Shown piece after piece: positions 1 to 8,530 of a DNA stretch of 40,343 nt. The position numbers and the translations under genes were made by a program. The stretch covers positions 1 through 40,343 of the forward strand of contig JAJCXT010000036.1 of the NCBI GenBank assembly GCA_029263295.1, given 5' to 3'. Source of the DNA: Acidobacteriota bacterium. Lineage in GTDB: Bacteria; Acidobacteriota; UBA890; WLXD01. The stretch's first letter is position 1; the number at the start of each line of letters is the position of its first letter. Below the pieces are notes generated by a model. That model saw only the letters and a program-made list of their open reading frames with translations, was not told the origin of the DNA and did no database searches.

Positions 1-183
1 CGCCTGCGTCAATGCTGCGACCTCGCGGTCGTCGAGACCGCGCCAACGGATCGCCATCAGCAACGCCGCCATCTGGTAGTCGGGGACATCGTCGTCTACA
101 TACGCCGCGATTGCCCAGCGGATCTCGGCGGATGAGAGGCTCGCGCCGCTTTTCTTCGACTCGATGAGGTCCAGGAATCGCAT
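1..183 (-). CDS. Pyrimidine-nucleoside (thymidine) phosphorylase, N-terminal part
   Basis: Only the first 61 residues lie in the window; the gene runs off the left edge. The translation opens MRFLDLIESKKSG and contains PDYQMAALLMAI and RGLDDREVAALT. These match the all-alpha N-terminal domain of the thymidine/pyrimidine-nucleoside phosphorylase family, which cleaves pyrimidine nucleosides with phosphate in nucleoside salvage. The start at 183 was chosen because family members begin there. An in-frame ATG at 252 would add a 23-residue Cys-containing leader; it has AGAGG six bases upstream, so it is a real alternative. DeoA and Pdp types cannot be told apart from this fragment. Confidence 0.85.
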   Translation of the reverse strand, partial: MRFLDLIESKKSGASLSSAEIRWAIAAYVDDDVPDYQMAALLMAIRWRGLDDREVAALTQA

Positions 184-252
184 CTCGTTCGCGGCCTCGG
201 GCGGAGTAGGGCGGGTGGCACACTCGGACGGCGGGCAAGTGTAGCAGTCCAT

Positions 253-447
253 GGCGGGCCTCTGATGGGCCGCGCTGCAACGAGTCAGGCATTGTCATCG
301 GCGTTCAGGGTTCGGCGACCGAAAAAGAGTTGCTCCGAACGGCGTTTGAGCGTGCTGGAGGGGCTGTGCTAGCCTAAGCGGAAGCTCCCTTGCAATCCCC
401 ACTAGAGCATTGTGGCGGCATCCCTGCCGCTACCCCTCGGGCACACT
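253..447. other. Divergent intergenic region
   Basis: This gap separates the leftward nucleoside phosphorylase gene from the rightward VWFA gene. Apart from a possible promoter for the rightward gene at 346-375, no gene or strong hairpin was seen. Confidence 0.5.
346..375 (+). promoter_or_regulatory. Possible sigma-70 promoter of the exported-protein operon
   Basis: TTGAGC (346-351) and TAGCCT (370-375) are separated by 18 bp. Both hexamers match the consensus only partly, so this is a weak call. It would start transcription near 382, ahead of the VWFA gene. Confidence 0.3.
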
Positions 448-1629
448 GTGAAGACTCGATTCTTACTGGCCCTCGTTGTGGTGTTTGCTGCAGCGAGCCG
501 ACTCGTCGCCGCCCCTCAGGATCTCGAAGTGCGCATCGTGGCGCCCGAGAACGATACGTACGTCACCGGGCAGGTGGTCATTCGCGCCGCGGTGTCGCTT
601 GTCGGTGAGACTGCCCTCGCGCGTCTGACGTTCAAGGTCGACGGCGCGGTGTTGGGTGTGATCGAAGAGGCCCCGTGGGAGATCCCGTGGGATGCGGGCG
701 ATGAATTCGCGCAGCATGTGGTTGAGGTGGAAGTTGTGGACACCGCTGGGCGGCAAGCGACGGACCTCATCTTGACGCGCGATCTCGAGACGGCGGTCTT
801 CCGTGCCGAGGTCAACGCCGTGCTCGTCTATGCCACTGCCGTGGATGGCCGCGGCCGTTACGTGGCCGGGTTGGAGCGCGACGATTTCGAGATCTACGAA
901 GACGGCGAGAAGCAGGACCTCACCAATTTCTCGTCGGAACCGCGTCCCATGGTTATCGGCCTGCTGATCGACACCTCGGGCAGCATGCAGGGGGCCAAGT
1001 TCCAGCGCGCGCGCCAGGGGGCACTGGCTTTTATCGATCAAATCGGTCCTGCCGACGAAGCCTTCGTGATGTCCTTCGACTCGTTTCCGATGCTGCTGCA
1101 GGACCTGACCGGTAGTCACGCGCTGCTGCGTGAGTCTATCGGCGAGCTTGTCCTGGGCGGCGCGACAGCGATGAACCTGGCGGTCGTGGAAGGGGCGGAT
1201 GTTCTCGCCGATCGTGCCGAACGACGAGCCCTCATCGTCCTCTCGGACGGCTATGACAGTACTGCCACGGTGACGGTCGATCAGGCCGTCGACTATGCGC
1301 GACGTATGGACACACGGGTGTATACCATCGGGATCTTCGGCGCCGAGGGCGGCGACCTCCGCGGCCGACGATCATTTGACAGTTTTAATCCCGGCGAAGA
1401 TGCCCTACGCACTTTCGCCGACGGTTCGGGCGGCCGATCCATCATCCTCGCTTCCCTTGGAGAGCTTCTTGAGGCCTATGAAGACATCGCCAATGAACTC
1501 AAGAGTCAGTATGCGCTTGCGTACCGACCTTCCGAACCGGCCGAGCCCGGCGAGTGGCGCGAGATCGAGATTCGCGCCAAAGGTGCCAAAGAAGTCCGCA
1601 CCAAGCCGGGCTACTACGGCGGCCAGTAG
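448..1629 (+). CDS. Secreted VWFA-domain protein (VWFA-related acidobacterial type)
   Basis: This 393-residue exported protein has an N-terminal signal peptide (MKTRFLLAL then a hydrophobic core, likely cut after LVAA). An Ig-like beta domain follows at about 20-105, then a von Willebrand factor A domain at about 160-350. The MIDAS metal site is complete: D175-T-S-G-S179, T240 in GGATAM and D267 in LSDGYDS. The C-terminus (QYALAYRP...GYYGG) is typical of the family first described in Acidobacteria. Such proteins are thought to mediate metal-dependent protein binding at the cell surface. Start: GTG 448 puts the signal peptide at the N-terminus; an in-frame GTG at 412 would add 12 residues. Neither has a clear ribosome-binding site. 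It is the first gene of a four-gene operon. Confidence 0.85.
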   Translation: MKTRFLLALVVVFAAASRLVAAPQDLEVRIVAPENDTYVTGQVVIRAAVSLVGETALARLTFKVDGAVLGVIEEAPWEIPWDAGDEFAQHVVEVEVVDTAGRQATDLILTRDLETAVFRAEVNAVLVYATAVDGRGRYVAGLERDDFEIYEDGEKQDLTNFSSEPRPMVIGLLIDTSGSMQGAKFQRARQGALAFIDQIGPADEAFVMSFDSFPMLLQDLTGSHALLRESIGELVLGGATAMNLAVVEGADVLADRAERRALIVLSDGYDSTATVTVDQAVDYARRMDTRVYTIGIFGAEGGDLRGRRSFDSFNPGEDALRTFADGSGGRSIILASLGELLEAYEDIANELKSQYALAYRPSEPAEPGEWREIEIRAKGAKEVRTKPGYYGGQ

Positions 1630-1663
1630 ACAGAATGCCGGTCGCATAGTCCCCGTTTGGCGA

Positions 1664-2170
1664 GTGGCCGCGCTGGTCCTCGCGGGGTTACTCGCGGTGG
1701 CGCCGGTTGCCGAGGCGACCGTGCTGCGCGGCTTGACCGTTGGTCAGCTGCGCTCGCGTGCCGAGGCCATCGTCGAAGGCAAGGTGGTCGAGGTGCGGTC
1801 GCTGCGCACCGCCGGTCGCATCGAGACGATTGCTATCGTGCGCGTGCGACGGGTGCACAAGGGTGAGGTCGAGCGCCGTATCCAGGTCCGGGCGCTCGGC
1901 GGCGAACTGCGTGACCGCCGGATGGTAGTGCAAGGTGCGCCGACCTTCAGCAAGGGCGACACGGTTCTCCTGTTCCTGTACGGCGACCAAGGGTCGTGGC
2001 GGTCGGTGGGCATGTTCCAGGGCGTGTGGCACCTGGGCCCCGAAGGCGCCGTCGCGCGGGCCAGCGATTCGGGCGGAGCCTCGTTGCTCCGACCGGAAAG
2101 AGGCAACGCCGCAGTGGATCAGACAGAGCAATCTGTAGCGCGGCTTATCGGCCAGGGTGGTGCCCGATGA
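1664..2170 (+). CDS. Exported protein of unknown function, partner of the matrixin-like gene
   Basis: This protein of about 168 residues starts with a hydrophobic signal-like stretch (AALVLAGLLAV...VAEA), followed by a beta-rich domain. Features include LRSRAEAIVEGKVVEV, a central HKGEVERRIQVRALGG and FSKGDTVLLFLYG. Proteins of this pattern often sit next to matrixin-like genes, from memory of such loci; I cannot assign a function. The GTG start at 1664 is tentative: the frame is open further upstream, but that part overlaps the VWFA gene in another frame. The stop TGA overlaps the next gene's ATG (ATGA), which suggests translational coupling. Confidence 0.7.
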   Translation: MAALVLAGLLAVAPVAEATVLRGLTVGQLRSRAEAIVEGKVVEVRSLRTAGRIETIAIVRVRRVHKGEVERRIQVRALGGELRDRRMVVQGAPTFSKGDTVLLFLYGDQGSWRSVGMFQGVWHLGPEGAVARASDSGGASLLRPERGNAAVDQTEQSVARLIGQGGAR

Positions 2171-3168
2171 AGGGTCTGGCACGTCTCCTTCCGATCGGTC
2201 TGGCGGTGCTGTTCGTTGCCGTGGCGGCATCGCCGGCGCCCGGCTATGTGCCCAACACGGTTGACTTCGTGGATGGCGAAGCGGTGATTACCCACTGGTC
2301 GGCCGGCGACTTCCCGATTCCGGTCCGGGTGACCCCCGGATTGACCACCGATATCAGTGACGGCAGCGATCGCAGTGCGCTCGACTCGGCGTTGGCCACG
2401 TGGTCGAACGCCGCGGGCTCGAATGCGGCGGTGTTCGTCCAGCGCGAGCAGGATCTCGAGGCCGGCGTGGTCGATGGTCTCAACGCGATTGAATTCTCGA
2501 ACGACCCGGCGCTCGATGGCTCACAGTTTGTGGCGATTACTTTCCTGCTGACTAACGGTGACGGCCGGATTCTCGAGGCCGACATGCTCGTGAACGATCG
2601 CGAGATCGGGTTCACGACGAGCGCGGGATCGGACGTCGGACTCGACCTCGAGACCTCGATGGTCAGGGAGTTCGGCAAGTTCCTCGGTCTCGCCAGTTCG
2701 CCGGTGGGTGGTTTCGAGTCGGATCAGACGATCGATGAGACCTCTGCGGTGATGTATGCCCTGCCGCGAGGAATCGGTGAGACAGCGCGCGCGCTGCGGG
2801 CCGATGACGTCGCCGGGATGCGTTCGATGTACCCGGACGAGGGCGCGTCCTTCGCTTCGATCAGGGGCACGATCACCCAGGGCGGAAGCCCCGTGTTTGG
2901 CGCACAGGTGGTGGCCTACGATCCGATCGAAGGCGTGATGGTCGGGGCGCTGACGCTTCCCGATGGCACGTTCCATATCGACGGTCTCCCCGCCGGGAGG
3001 TACCTGATGGAGGTGCTGCCGCTGACGGCGCCTGTCGTTCCGGCGAGGATTGGCGGCATCTACTCGGGCGACGACGTCGACACGAATTTCCAGCGGCAGT
3101 TCTTCGAAGTGACGGTGCGTCTCGGCGCCGGCCAGAACGCCTCCGGCTTGAACTTGGAGGTGAGCTAA
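2167..3168 (+). CDS. Matrixin-like (M10) secreted protein lacking zinc-binding histidines, with C-terminal Ig-like domain
   Basis: This 333-residue protein has a signal peptide (MKGLARLLPIGLAVLFVAVAA). Its matrixin-like domain spans about 25-225, followed by a carboxypeptidase-regulatory/SdrD-like beta domain (ASIRGTITQGGSPVFGAQVVAYD...DGTFHIDGLPAGRY). Matrixins bind catalytic zinc with HExxHxxGxxH. Here the aligned stretch is R167-E-F-G-K171-F-L-G174-L-A-S177: the Glu and Gly remain but the three His have become Arg, Lys and Ser. The Met-turn region (VMYALPRG) and the typical ALRADDVAGMRSMYP ending are conserved. The fold is therefore probably kept while peptidase activity is lost. The ATG overlaps the previous stop by ATGA, and the stop overlaps the next ATG (TAATG). 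Confidence 0.8.
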   Translation: MKGLARLLPIGLAVLFVAVAASPAPGYVPNTVDFVDGEAVITHWSAGDFPIPVRVTPGLTTDISDGSDRSALDSALATWSNAAGSNAAVFVQREQDLEAGVVDGLNAIEFSNDPALDGSQFVAITFLLTNGDGRILEADMLVNDREIGFTTSAGSDVGLDLETSMVREFGKFLGLASSPVGGFESDQTIDETSAVMYALPRGIGETARALRADDVAGMRSMYPDEGASFASIRGTITQGGSPVFGAQVVAYDPIEGVMVGALTLPDGTFHIDGLPAGRYLMEVLPLTAPVVPARIGGIYSGDDVDTNFQRQFFEVTVRLGAGQNASGLNLEVS

Positions 3169-3905
3169 TGGGCGTCAACAGAGCGACCACGGGAGTGACT
3201 GTTCTGCTGTTGTTGGCCCTGATCCTGCCCGGACTCGCATTCGCGCAGGAGGCGGAGCAGGCAGAGGCTGACGGGCAGGCCGAGGCCGAGGGGACATCGC
3301 TGTACGACAACCCGGATGCCGGGTGGAAGGACCAGCGGTTCCACGTCGGTGGTTTCTACGGCAACCTCTCGGGCGGCACGTCGATGGGACTCATCGACAA
3401 TGTGTTCTTCCGCACCCAGCTCAACATGGGCTCGGACAGCACCTTCGGGTTCCGGGCCGGCTATGTCCTTGCGTCGCGTTTCGACGTCGAGTTCGAGTAC
3501 GGCAACGCCTCGCCTGGACTGATAGCCACCCTCACGGATCTCCAGGGCCAAGGCAAGACCGAGGTGCCGTTCTCGGACCTCGACATGACTTGGCTCACCG
3601 CCTCGGTGAACTACTCGATGATCGAGCGGACGCGTCGGGTGGTGCCCTATCTGACGCTCGGCCTCGGGGTCGTGTCGGTCAGTTCCGAGGATGAGGACAT
3701 CGTGAAATCGCGCAAGCCGGGCCTGGTCTTCGGTGGTGGCGTCCGCGTCCGAATTGTCGACATGATCGCTCTGCGGGCAGATGCGCGGGGCCTTCGGTCG
3801 GGCTTCGGCTCGGGTCAGCAGGAAGGGGATCTTCCGGGCGTGTTCGTCGGCGACTTCAAGGCGTCGAACTTCATCTGGAGCGTTGGCCTGGACATTCGCT
3901 TCTGA
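3168..3905 (+). CDS. Outer-membrane beta-barrel protein
   Basis: This 245-residue protein has a signal peptide (hydrophobic LLLLALILPG, cut after AFA) followed by an acidic linker rich in Glu and Ala. The rest alternates polar and hydrophobic strands with aromatic girdle residues, for example FHVGGFYGNLSGG, FGFRAGYVLASRFDVEFEYG and YLTLGLGVVSV. The protein ends in FIWSVGLDIRF, a C-terminal Phe beta-signal used for BAM-dependent insertion. It resembles small OmpA/OmpW-like 8-strand barrels but no exact family is claimed. It is the last gene of the exported-protein operon, translationally coupled to the matrixin-like gene by TAATG. Confidence 0.8.
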   Translation: MGVNRATTGVTVLLLLALILPGLAFAQEAEQAEADGQAEAEGTSLYDNPDAGWKDQRFHVGGFYGNLSGGTSMGLIDNVFFRTQLNMGSDSTFGFRAGYVLASRFDVEFEYGNASPGLIATLTDLQGQGKTEVPFSDLDMTWLTASVNYSMIERTRRVVPYLTLGLGVVSVSSEDEDIVKSRKPGLVFGGGVRVRIVDMIALRADARGLRSGFGSGQQEGDLPGVFVGDFKASNFIWSVGLDIRF

Positions 3906-3928
3906 CGAATGGCTAGTGGTTCAGCCCG

Positions 3929-4438
3929 TTACTCTTCGATCGGCTTGACGCCGAGCAGCTCGGCGAGCCGCTCGACGACAGTCCGTTCGATAAGGCCCCG
4001 TGAGCGCAAGACGCGATAGTCGCCGTCGAAGCCCTCGATGCGCGTCGCCAGGTGTACGCGGACATTGCCCTGTGTGGTCGGTCGAACCGTGGCCGTGATC
4101 TTGTAGCGAGCGCTCGAGAAGGGATTCGGGTTGCCGACGTAGGCGACCTCGTCGAGATGATCGATGGGGTCGCCGGTATCGGTCAGCTCAATGTGTGCGC
4201 TTTCGAGCAGACAGGCGTCCGCCTCGAGCGTGTCTTTGTCCAGTGCCGAGCCGAGCAGGCGGACGGTGACGCGCAGTTGCGCGCAGGTTCTCGCGAGTTC
4301 GGCCGGGAAGATCACGACTGGATCGGGCTGCTGTACCTCGGGCTCGCGCCAGGTCACCTGACAGCCGAGCGGGGTCGTCACAGCGACCAGAAGGAGCGTG
4401 CCGGCCAGTAACGAGTGGTGGCGTCGGCGTCGTCCCAT
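3929..4438 (-). CDS. Lipoprotein, paralogue A of a tandem pair
   Basis: This 169-residue predicted lipoprotein has a basic N-terminus (MGRRRRHH), a hydrophobic segment and a lipobox ending TPLGC, after which comes QVTWREP. The body shares a clear pattern with the neighbouring gene at 4465-4974: CQ.TWREP, PAELA.TC, DPIDHL..VA.VG, and TRIEG....Y.VLRS.GL.ER near the C-terminus. The two are tandem duplicates that have diverged considerably. The family is not recognised. The protein probably sits at the periplasmic face of a membrane. The gap to the upstream paralogue is 26 bp, so they are likely co-transcribed. Confidence 0.75.
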   Translation of the reverse strand: MGRRRRHHSLLAGTLLLVAVTTPLGCQVTWREPEVQQPDPVVIFPAELARTCAQLRVTVRLLGSALDKDTLEADACLLESAHIELTDTGDPIDHLDEVAYVGNPNPFSSARYKITATVRPTTQGNVRVHLATRIEGFDGDYRVLRSRGLIERTVVERLAELLGVKPIEE

Positions 4439-4464
4439 TCAGATCGTGCGCGGCCGTGGGGCCG

Positions 4465-4974
4465 CTAGCGGGCCTGGACGGGGTCGGCGCCCAGCTTGAC
4501 CCCGATGGCGTCGAAAATACTGCGCTCTAACAGACCGTTCGAACGCAGGACCTGGTATCCGAATTCTTCGTTCACGTAGCCTTCGATTCTCGTCGACACG
4601 CGCACGCGGGTGCCCCCGTTACGCACGTCGCGCGTGGTGACCGTGAGCGTATAGCGGCCACCGATGAAGCCCCCGGCGCCCACCATCGCCACGCTTTTCA
4701 GGTGATCGATGGGGTCGTCGCCCTCATCTGGGAAGACGCTGAATTTCGTGTCGAGCAAGCACGCGGTGTCCTCGCGTTGCACGTCTTCCAGAGCCAGTCC
4801 GAGCGCTTGCACGACCTGCTCGGCGGCATCACATGTCGGCGCGAGTTCAGCGTCGAAGAACCGGTTCGTGTTGACCGGCTCGATCACGGGTTCGCGCCAC
4901 GTGATCTGACACGCACCCGTTACCAGCAGCAGCGGGAGAAGTAGGCCACGCTGTGCGCCGCGACGAATTCGCAT
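4465..4974 (-). CDS. Lipoprotein, paralogue B of a tandem pair
   Basis: This 169-residue predicted lipoprotein has N-terminal MRIRRGAQR, a Leu-rich hydrophobic segment and lipobox VTGAC, with the Cys followed by QITWREP. It has the same length as its downstream paralogue. Shared landmarks are AELAPTC, DPIDHLKSVAMVG and STRIEGY...YQVLRSNGLLERS. Function unknown. It lies 47 bp downstream of tatA on the same strand and may be transcribed from the tatA promoter. Confidence 0.75.
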   Translation of the reverse strand: MRIRRGAQRGLLLPLLLVTGACQITWREPVIEPVNTNRFFDAELAPTCDAAEQVVQALGLALEDVQREDTACLLDTKFSVFPDEGDDPIDHLKSVAMVGAGGFIGGRYTLTVTTRDVRNGGTRVRVSTRIEGYVNEEFGYQVLRSNGLLERSIFDAIGVKLGADPVQAR

Positions 4975-5021
4975 GTGTGATGTTCCGATCCAGGGGTTTG
5001 GGACGATTCGGGGTCAGGGAT

Positions 5022-5183
5022 TCAGTCGATGTCTTCGTCGGAGCCACCACGCATGGCAGCCTTGAAGTTCTGAATACCGCGACCCAGGCCGGCGCCGACT
5101 TGCGGCAGCTTTCGGGCTCCGAACAGGAGCATCACGATGACCAGGATGAGTAGCAGTTCAGTGGGTCCGAGGGAGCCGAGCAT
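5022..5183 (-). CDS. tatA: Sec-independent protein translocase TatA
   Basis: This 53-residue protein, MLGSLGPTELLLILVIVMLL then FGARKLPQVGAGLGRGI, has the classic TatA/E layout: a short periplasmic N-terminus, one transmembrane helix, the FGxxKLP hinge, an amphipathic helix (GAGLGRGIQNFKAAM) and a short acidic tail. TatA oligomers form the pore of the twin-arginine pathway, which exports folded proteins. AGGAGG lies eight bases before the ATG. No tatB or tatC is in the window. A strong promoter lies just upstream at 5216-5245. Confidence 0.95.
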   Translation of the reverse strand: MLGSLGPTELLLILVIVMLLFGARKLPQVGAGLGRGIQNFKAAMRGGSDEDID

Positions 5184-5215
5184 CGGGTAATCCTCCTGAG
5201 ATCCTCAATAGAACG

Positions 5216-5245
5216 ATGATAGGCAATTGGCGGAAGTCAGGTCAA
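5216..5245 (-). promoter_or_regulatory. Sigma-70-type promoter of tatA
   Basis: On the minus strand, TTGACC (5245-5240) and TATCAT (5221-5216) are 18 bp apart, each matching five of six consensus bases. The predicted start is near 5209, giving a leader of about 26 bases that contains the AGGAGG of tatA. Confidence 0.7.
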
Positions 5246-5341
5246 CGACAGGACCTTCGTTCCTATGGTACGCGAAACGCTCAGGCGGCGGCGGTGCGGC
5301 CGCCACAGACGCGGCAAAGGGGCGTCCAGAGTACTCGTGAG

Positions 5342-7258
5342 TCAGTTCAGCACCCGCCCATCGGGGCCTCTGCGCGTGACGAGGGCGGCGTCCAGGTGTT
5401 CGAGGAGCGGGATGGAGTGCTTGCGGCTCAGTCCGGTCCAGGCCTTGAAATCGCCGATCGTAAAGCCCGCGCCGGCCTCGACGCGCGAGCGCAGGTCCGC
5501 TACGAGATCGTCGATAGCACTCTGGGCGACGACGTACTGGTCGGTGATACGGGTCAGGTGACCCTCGCGCAGGGCAAGGTGGAAGAGTTCTCGTGCGAGT
5601 GTCGGGTCATCGCTGGCTCTGAGGATCTCGTCCACGGTTGACGGCGCCAGTTGCCCACGGTTGAACGCCTCGAGGAGTCGGCCCCGTACCTTGGCAGCGT
5701 CGCCGGACACGGCAACTCGATGGTCACCGAGGGCGACATAGGCTCCCCGAACGGCAACCAGCCCATCGCCCGCGAGTTCGTTCAGCACGGCCGTCAGGAT
5801 AGCGTCGGGCAATCCTGCGGCGGCTGCGCTCCGCAAGCCCTCCTTGTCCATGCCCGGCCGCAGAGGGTTGGCCTCGTGATAGGAGGCCAACGCGGCTAGG
5901 ACGTCGGCTACCACGCGGTCGAGGACCCCTCGGGCCACCAGATGGCGTGGCGCGCCGGGGAGCACGGCGATCTCGCCGTCTGTCAGGAGCGCGTTGAGGC
6001 TGGCGGTGAAGGACTCGGCGTTGCGCCCGGATCGTCGGGCCAGGGCGAGCTCCCCGAGCCCGCGGTCGCCCGCCGCCAGAACCCACCGACGGAGCTTCTC
6101 GGTATCTCCGACACCGTCGAGTTGCTGGATGGACTCGGCGGCTGCGAGTCCCCGACGTCGCTTGCCAGGGTGCACGTCAAGAACTTCCGCCCCAGCGATC
6201 GTGACCAGGGGGGAGTAGCGGCGCAGCACGACGCGGTCGCCAGGTACAGCGGGGTAGCGAGCTTCGAGCCGGAGCTGACAGTACGCAGAATCGCCCGCAG
6301 GCACGTCGTCGCCAGTGATCAGGGCCACCCGCGCTAGCAACTCCGCGGCGCCGTGGTGAAAGCGCACTCGCTGCAAGTGCTTCACGGTGCATCCGGGTAG
6401 GGTGTCGAGGCGAACGTCCAGGACGTGCGCCGCCTCCAGTTCTCCTGGTCGGGCGAGCACCATCCCGCGCGACAACTCGTCGGTCTGAACCCCGTGCAAA
6501 TTGAGTGCGACGCGCTGTCCCGCGGTTGCGTGCTCGGCCGGCGCCCCGTGCACCTGCAAGCCTCGGACTGTCACCGTGCGATCTCCCGGAAGGAGATCGA
6601 GCTTGTCACCCGTTTCTATGTCACCGGCCAGGAGCGTGCCGGTGACGACGGTGCCGAACCCGCGAATCGTGAAGACACGGTCGATCGGCAGGCGTGTCGC
6701 GGCGGCCGTCGTGCGTGCGGGCTGCGCCAGCAGTACCTCGGCCAGGGCCCGTCGCAACTCATCCAGCCCCGTGCCTGTCATCGCGCTCGTGCGGACCACC
6801 GGCGCGTCCTGCAACGAGGTGCCTTCCAGCAGGTCGGTTACCTCGAGTTCGGCCAGTTCGGCGAGCTCCTCATCCACAAGGTCGCACTTGGTCAGAGCCA
6901 CTACGCCGCCACGGATTCCCAGCAGCTCGCATATCGCCAGGTGTTCACGAGTCTGGGGCATGACCGATTCGTCAGCCGCCACGACGAGAATCACAGCGTC
7001 GATTCCACCCACGCCGGCCAGCATGTTCTTCACGAAGCGTTCGTGGCCGGGAACATCCACAAAGCCGATGTGGAAGCCTCCGAACTGGCTGTCGGCAAAG
7101 CCGAGATCGATCGTTATCCCTCGCTCTTTCTCCTCCTGCAGGCGATCGGGGTCGGTCCCGGTCAGTGCCTGGACGAGGGCGCTCTTGCCGTGATCGATAT
7201 GTCCCGCGGTTCCGACGATTCGGTAAGGGGCAGCGGCATTGTTGTTCGGGTCGGACAC
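5342..7258 (-). CDS. selB: Selenocysteine-specific translation elongation factor SelB
   Basis: This 638-residue GTPase delivers Sec-tRNA(Sec) to UGA codons marked by a SECIS element. The G domain is clear: G1 [10 protein letters not shown] (about 19-28), [10 protein letters not shown]3 [13 protein letters not shown] and G4 TKCDLVDEE. Beta-barrel domains II-III follow ([28 protein letters not shown]). Four C-terminal winged helices, used to bind SECIS RNA, end with [21 protein letters not shown]. Length fits the family. Start GTG 7258 was chosen because it lies just ahead of the conserved YRIVGTAGH. The frame remains open far upstream, but that part is antisense to the thiolase and dehydrogenase genes and is not credible. 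No selA, selC or selD is seen here. Confidence 0.95.
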   Translation of the reverse strand: MSDPNNNAAAPYRIVGTAGHIDHGKSALVQALTGTDPDRLQEEKERGITIDLGFADSQFGGFHIGFVDVPGHERFVKNMLAGVGGIDAVILVVAADESVMPQTREHLAICELLGIRGGVVALTKCDLVDEELAELAELEVTDLLEGTSLQDAPVVRTSAMTGTGLDELRRALAEVLLAQPARTTAAATRLPIDRVFTIRGFGTVVTGTLLAGDIETGDKLDLLPGDRTVTVRGLQVHGAPAEHATAGQRVALNLHGVQTDELSRGMVLARPGELEAAHVLDVRLDTLPGCTVKHLQRVRFHHGAAELLARVALITGDDVPAGDSAYCQLRLEARYPAVPGDRVVLRRYSPLVTIAGAEVLDVHPGKRRRGLAAAESIQQLDGVGDTEKLRRWVLAAGDRGLGELALARRSGRNAESFTASLNALLTDGEIAVLPGAPRHLVARGVLDRVVADVLAALASYHEANPLRPGMDKEGLRSAAAAGLPDAILTAVLNELAGDGLVAVRGAYVALGDHRVAVSGDAAKVRGRLLEAFNRGQLAPSTVDEILRASDDPTLARELFHLALREGHLTRITDQYVVAQSAIDDLVADLRSRVEAGAGFTIGDFKAWTGLSRKHSIPLLEHLDAALVTRRGPDGRVLN

Positions 7259-7271
7259 TGATTTGAGTGGC

Positions 7272-7300
7272 TTGTGGGGGTAGGGGGGCGAGGCTAACCT
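7272..7300 (+). promoter_or_regulatory. Predicted leaderless promoter of the thiolase gene
   Basis: TTGTGG (7272-7277), a 17-bp spacer, then TAACCT (7295-7300). The -10 ends six bases before the ATG at 7307, so transcription should begin at or next to the start codon. No Shine-Dalgarno lies in the usual position. The hexamers match the consensus only moderately; the geometry is shared with three other genes here. Confidence 0.5.
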
Positions 7301-7306
7301 GTTCTC

Positions 7307-8491
7307 ATGCGTGAAGCCGTAATCGTATCTGCAGTCCGCACTCCGAGTGGCAAGCTCATGGGTGCGTTGAGTTCGTTCACCGCGCCCCAACTGGGCGCTC
7401 TTGTTGTCCGCGAGGCCGTCCAGCGCGCCGGACTCGCCCCCGAGGATATCGACGAGGTCATCATGGGCCAGGTGGTCCAGGCGGGCACTGGACAAAACCC
7501 TGCGCGCCAGACGGCGCTGGGGGCTGGGTTGCCGCCTGCGGTTGCCGCCCTGACGCTCAATAAGGTCTGCGGTTCGTCGCTCAAGGCGGTCGTACTCGCG
7601 GCGCAGGCGATCAAGCTGGGCGACGCCGATCGCATCGTGGCGGGCGGCCAGGAGAGCATGAGCAAGGGGCCGTATCTGTTGCCCAAGGCGCGCGTCGGCT
7701 ATCGGCTCGGCCATGGCAAGATACTCGACGCCACGGTTCATGATGGGCTGTGGGACGCGTACAACGACTACCACATGGGTTGCACGGGAGAAGTTGTCGC
7801 GGAGCGCTTCGAGGTGAGCCGCGAAGAACAGGATGCCTGGAGTCTGCGTTCGCACGAGCGGGCCGCGGCCGCGGCTGACGCCGGCGAGTTCGATACGGAG
7901 ATCCTGCCCGTCTCGGTGCCGCAGCGGAAGGGCGATCCGGTCGTATTGAGCCGTGACGAGTCGATTCGTGACGACACCTCCCTGCAGGCGCTCGGCAAGC
8001 TCCGCCCCGCTTTCGACCCCGAGGGTTCCGTCACAGCCGGCAACGCTCCCGGCATCAACGATGGCGCCTCGGCGGTCTGTGTGATGTCGGACGAGGAAGC
8101 CGAGTCGCGAGGTATCGAGCCGCTCGCGCGAATCGTCGCCTACGCGACCAGCGGTCTCGAACCCGAACTGGTGATGATGGCGCCGGTGAAAGCCGTCGAG
8201 ATGGTGCTGGACAAGACCGGTTGGAACCGCGATGAGGTCGATCTGTTCGAGTTGAACGAGGCTTTCGCCGTGCAGTCGGTCGCGGTGGTTCGCGAACTGG
8301 GCATTGATCCTGAACGCGTGAACGTGCGCGGCGGTGCGGTGGCTCTCGGGCACCCGATCGGAGCATCCGGAACTCGAATTCTGACCACCCTGCTGTACGC
8401 GCTCCGCGATCGTGGCGCGAAGCGGGGCATCGCCGCCATGTGTTTGGGAGGTGGCAACGCGGTCGCCATGGCGGTGGAGCGCCTCGGCTAA
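7307..8491 (+). CDS. Acetyl-CoA C-acetyltransferase (thiolase)
   Basis: This 394-residue thiolase condenses or cleaves acyl-CoA/acetyl-CoA. All family landmarks are present: nucleophilic C88 in [11 protein letters not shown], the [11 protein letters not shown] segment, [17 protein letters not shown] with the active-site His, and the C-terminal [10 protein letters not shown] with the second catalytic Cys. The start [16 protein letters not shown] is canonical. The 3-hydroxyacyl-CoA dehydrogenase gene follows 39 bp downstream, so the pair could serve butanoyl-CoA/acetoacetyl-CoA metabolism, polyhydroxybutyrate supply or beta-oxidation; sequence alone does not decide direction. Confidence 0.95.
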   Translation: MREAVIVSAVRTPSGKLMGALSSFTAPQLGALVVREAVQRAGLAPEDIDEVIMGQVVQAGTGQNPARQTALGAGLPPAVAALTLNKVCGSSLKAVVLAAQAIKLGDADRIVAGGQESMSKGPYLLPKARVGYRLGHGKILDATVHDGLWDAYNDYHMGCTGEVVAERFEVSREEQDAWSLRSHERAAAAADAGEFDTEILPVSVPQRKGDPVVLSRDESIRDDTSLQALGKLRPAFDPEGSVTAGNAPGINDGASAVCVMSDEEAESRGIEPLARIVAYATSGLEPELVMMAPVKAVEMVLDKTGWNRDEVDLFELNEAFAVQSVAVVRELGIDPERVNVRGGAVALGHPIGASGTRILTTLLYALRDRGAKRGIAAMCLGGGNAVAMAVERLG

Positions 8492-8530
8492 CTGGTACTG
8501 AGATTCTCCCGCAAACCGATAGGAAGGCGA

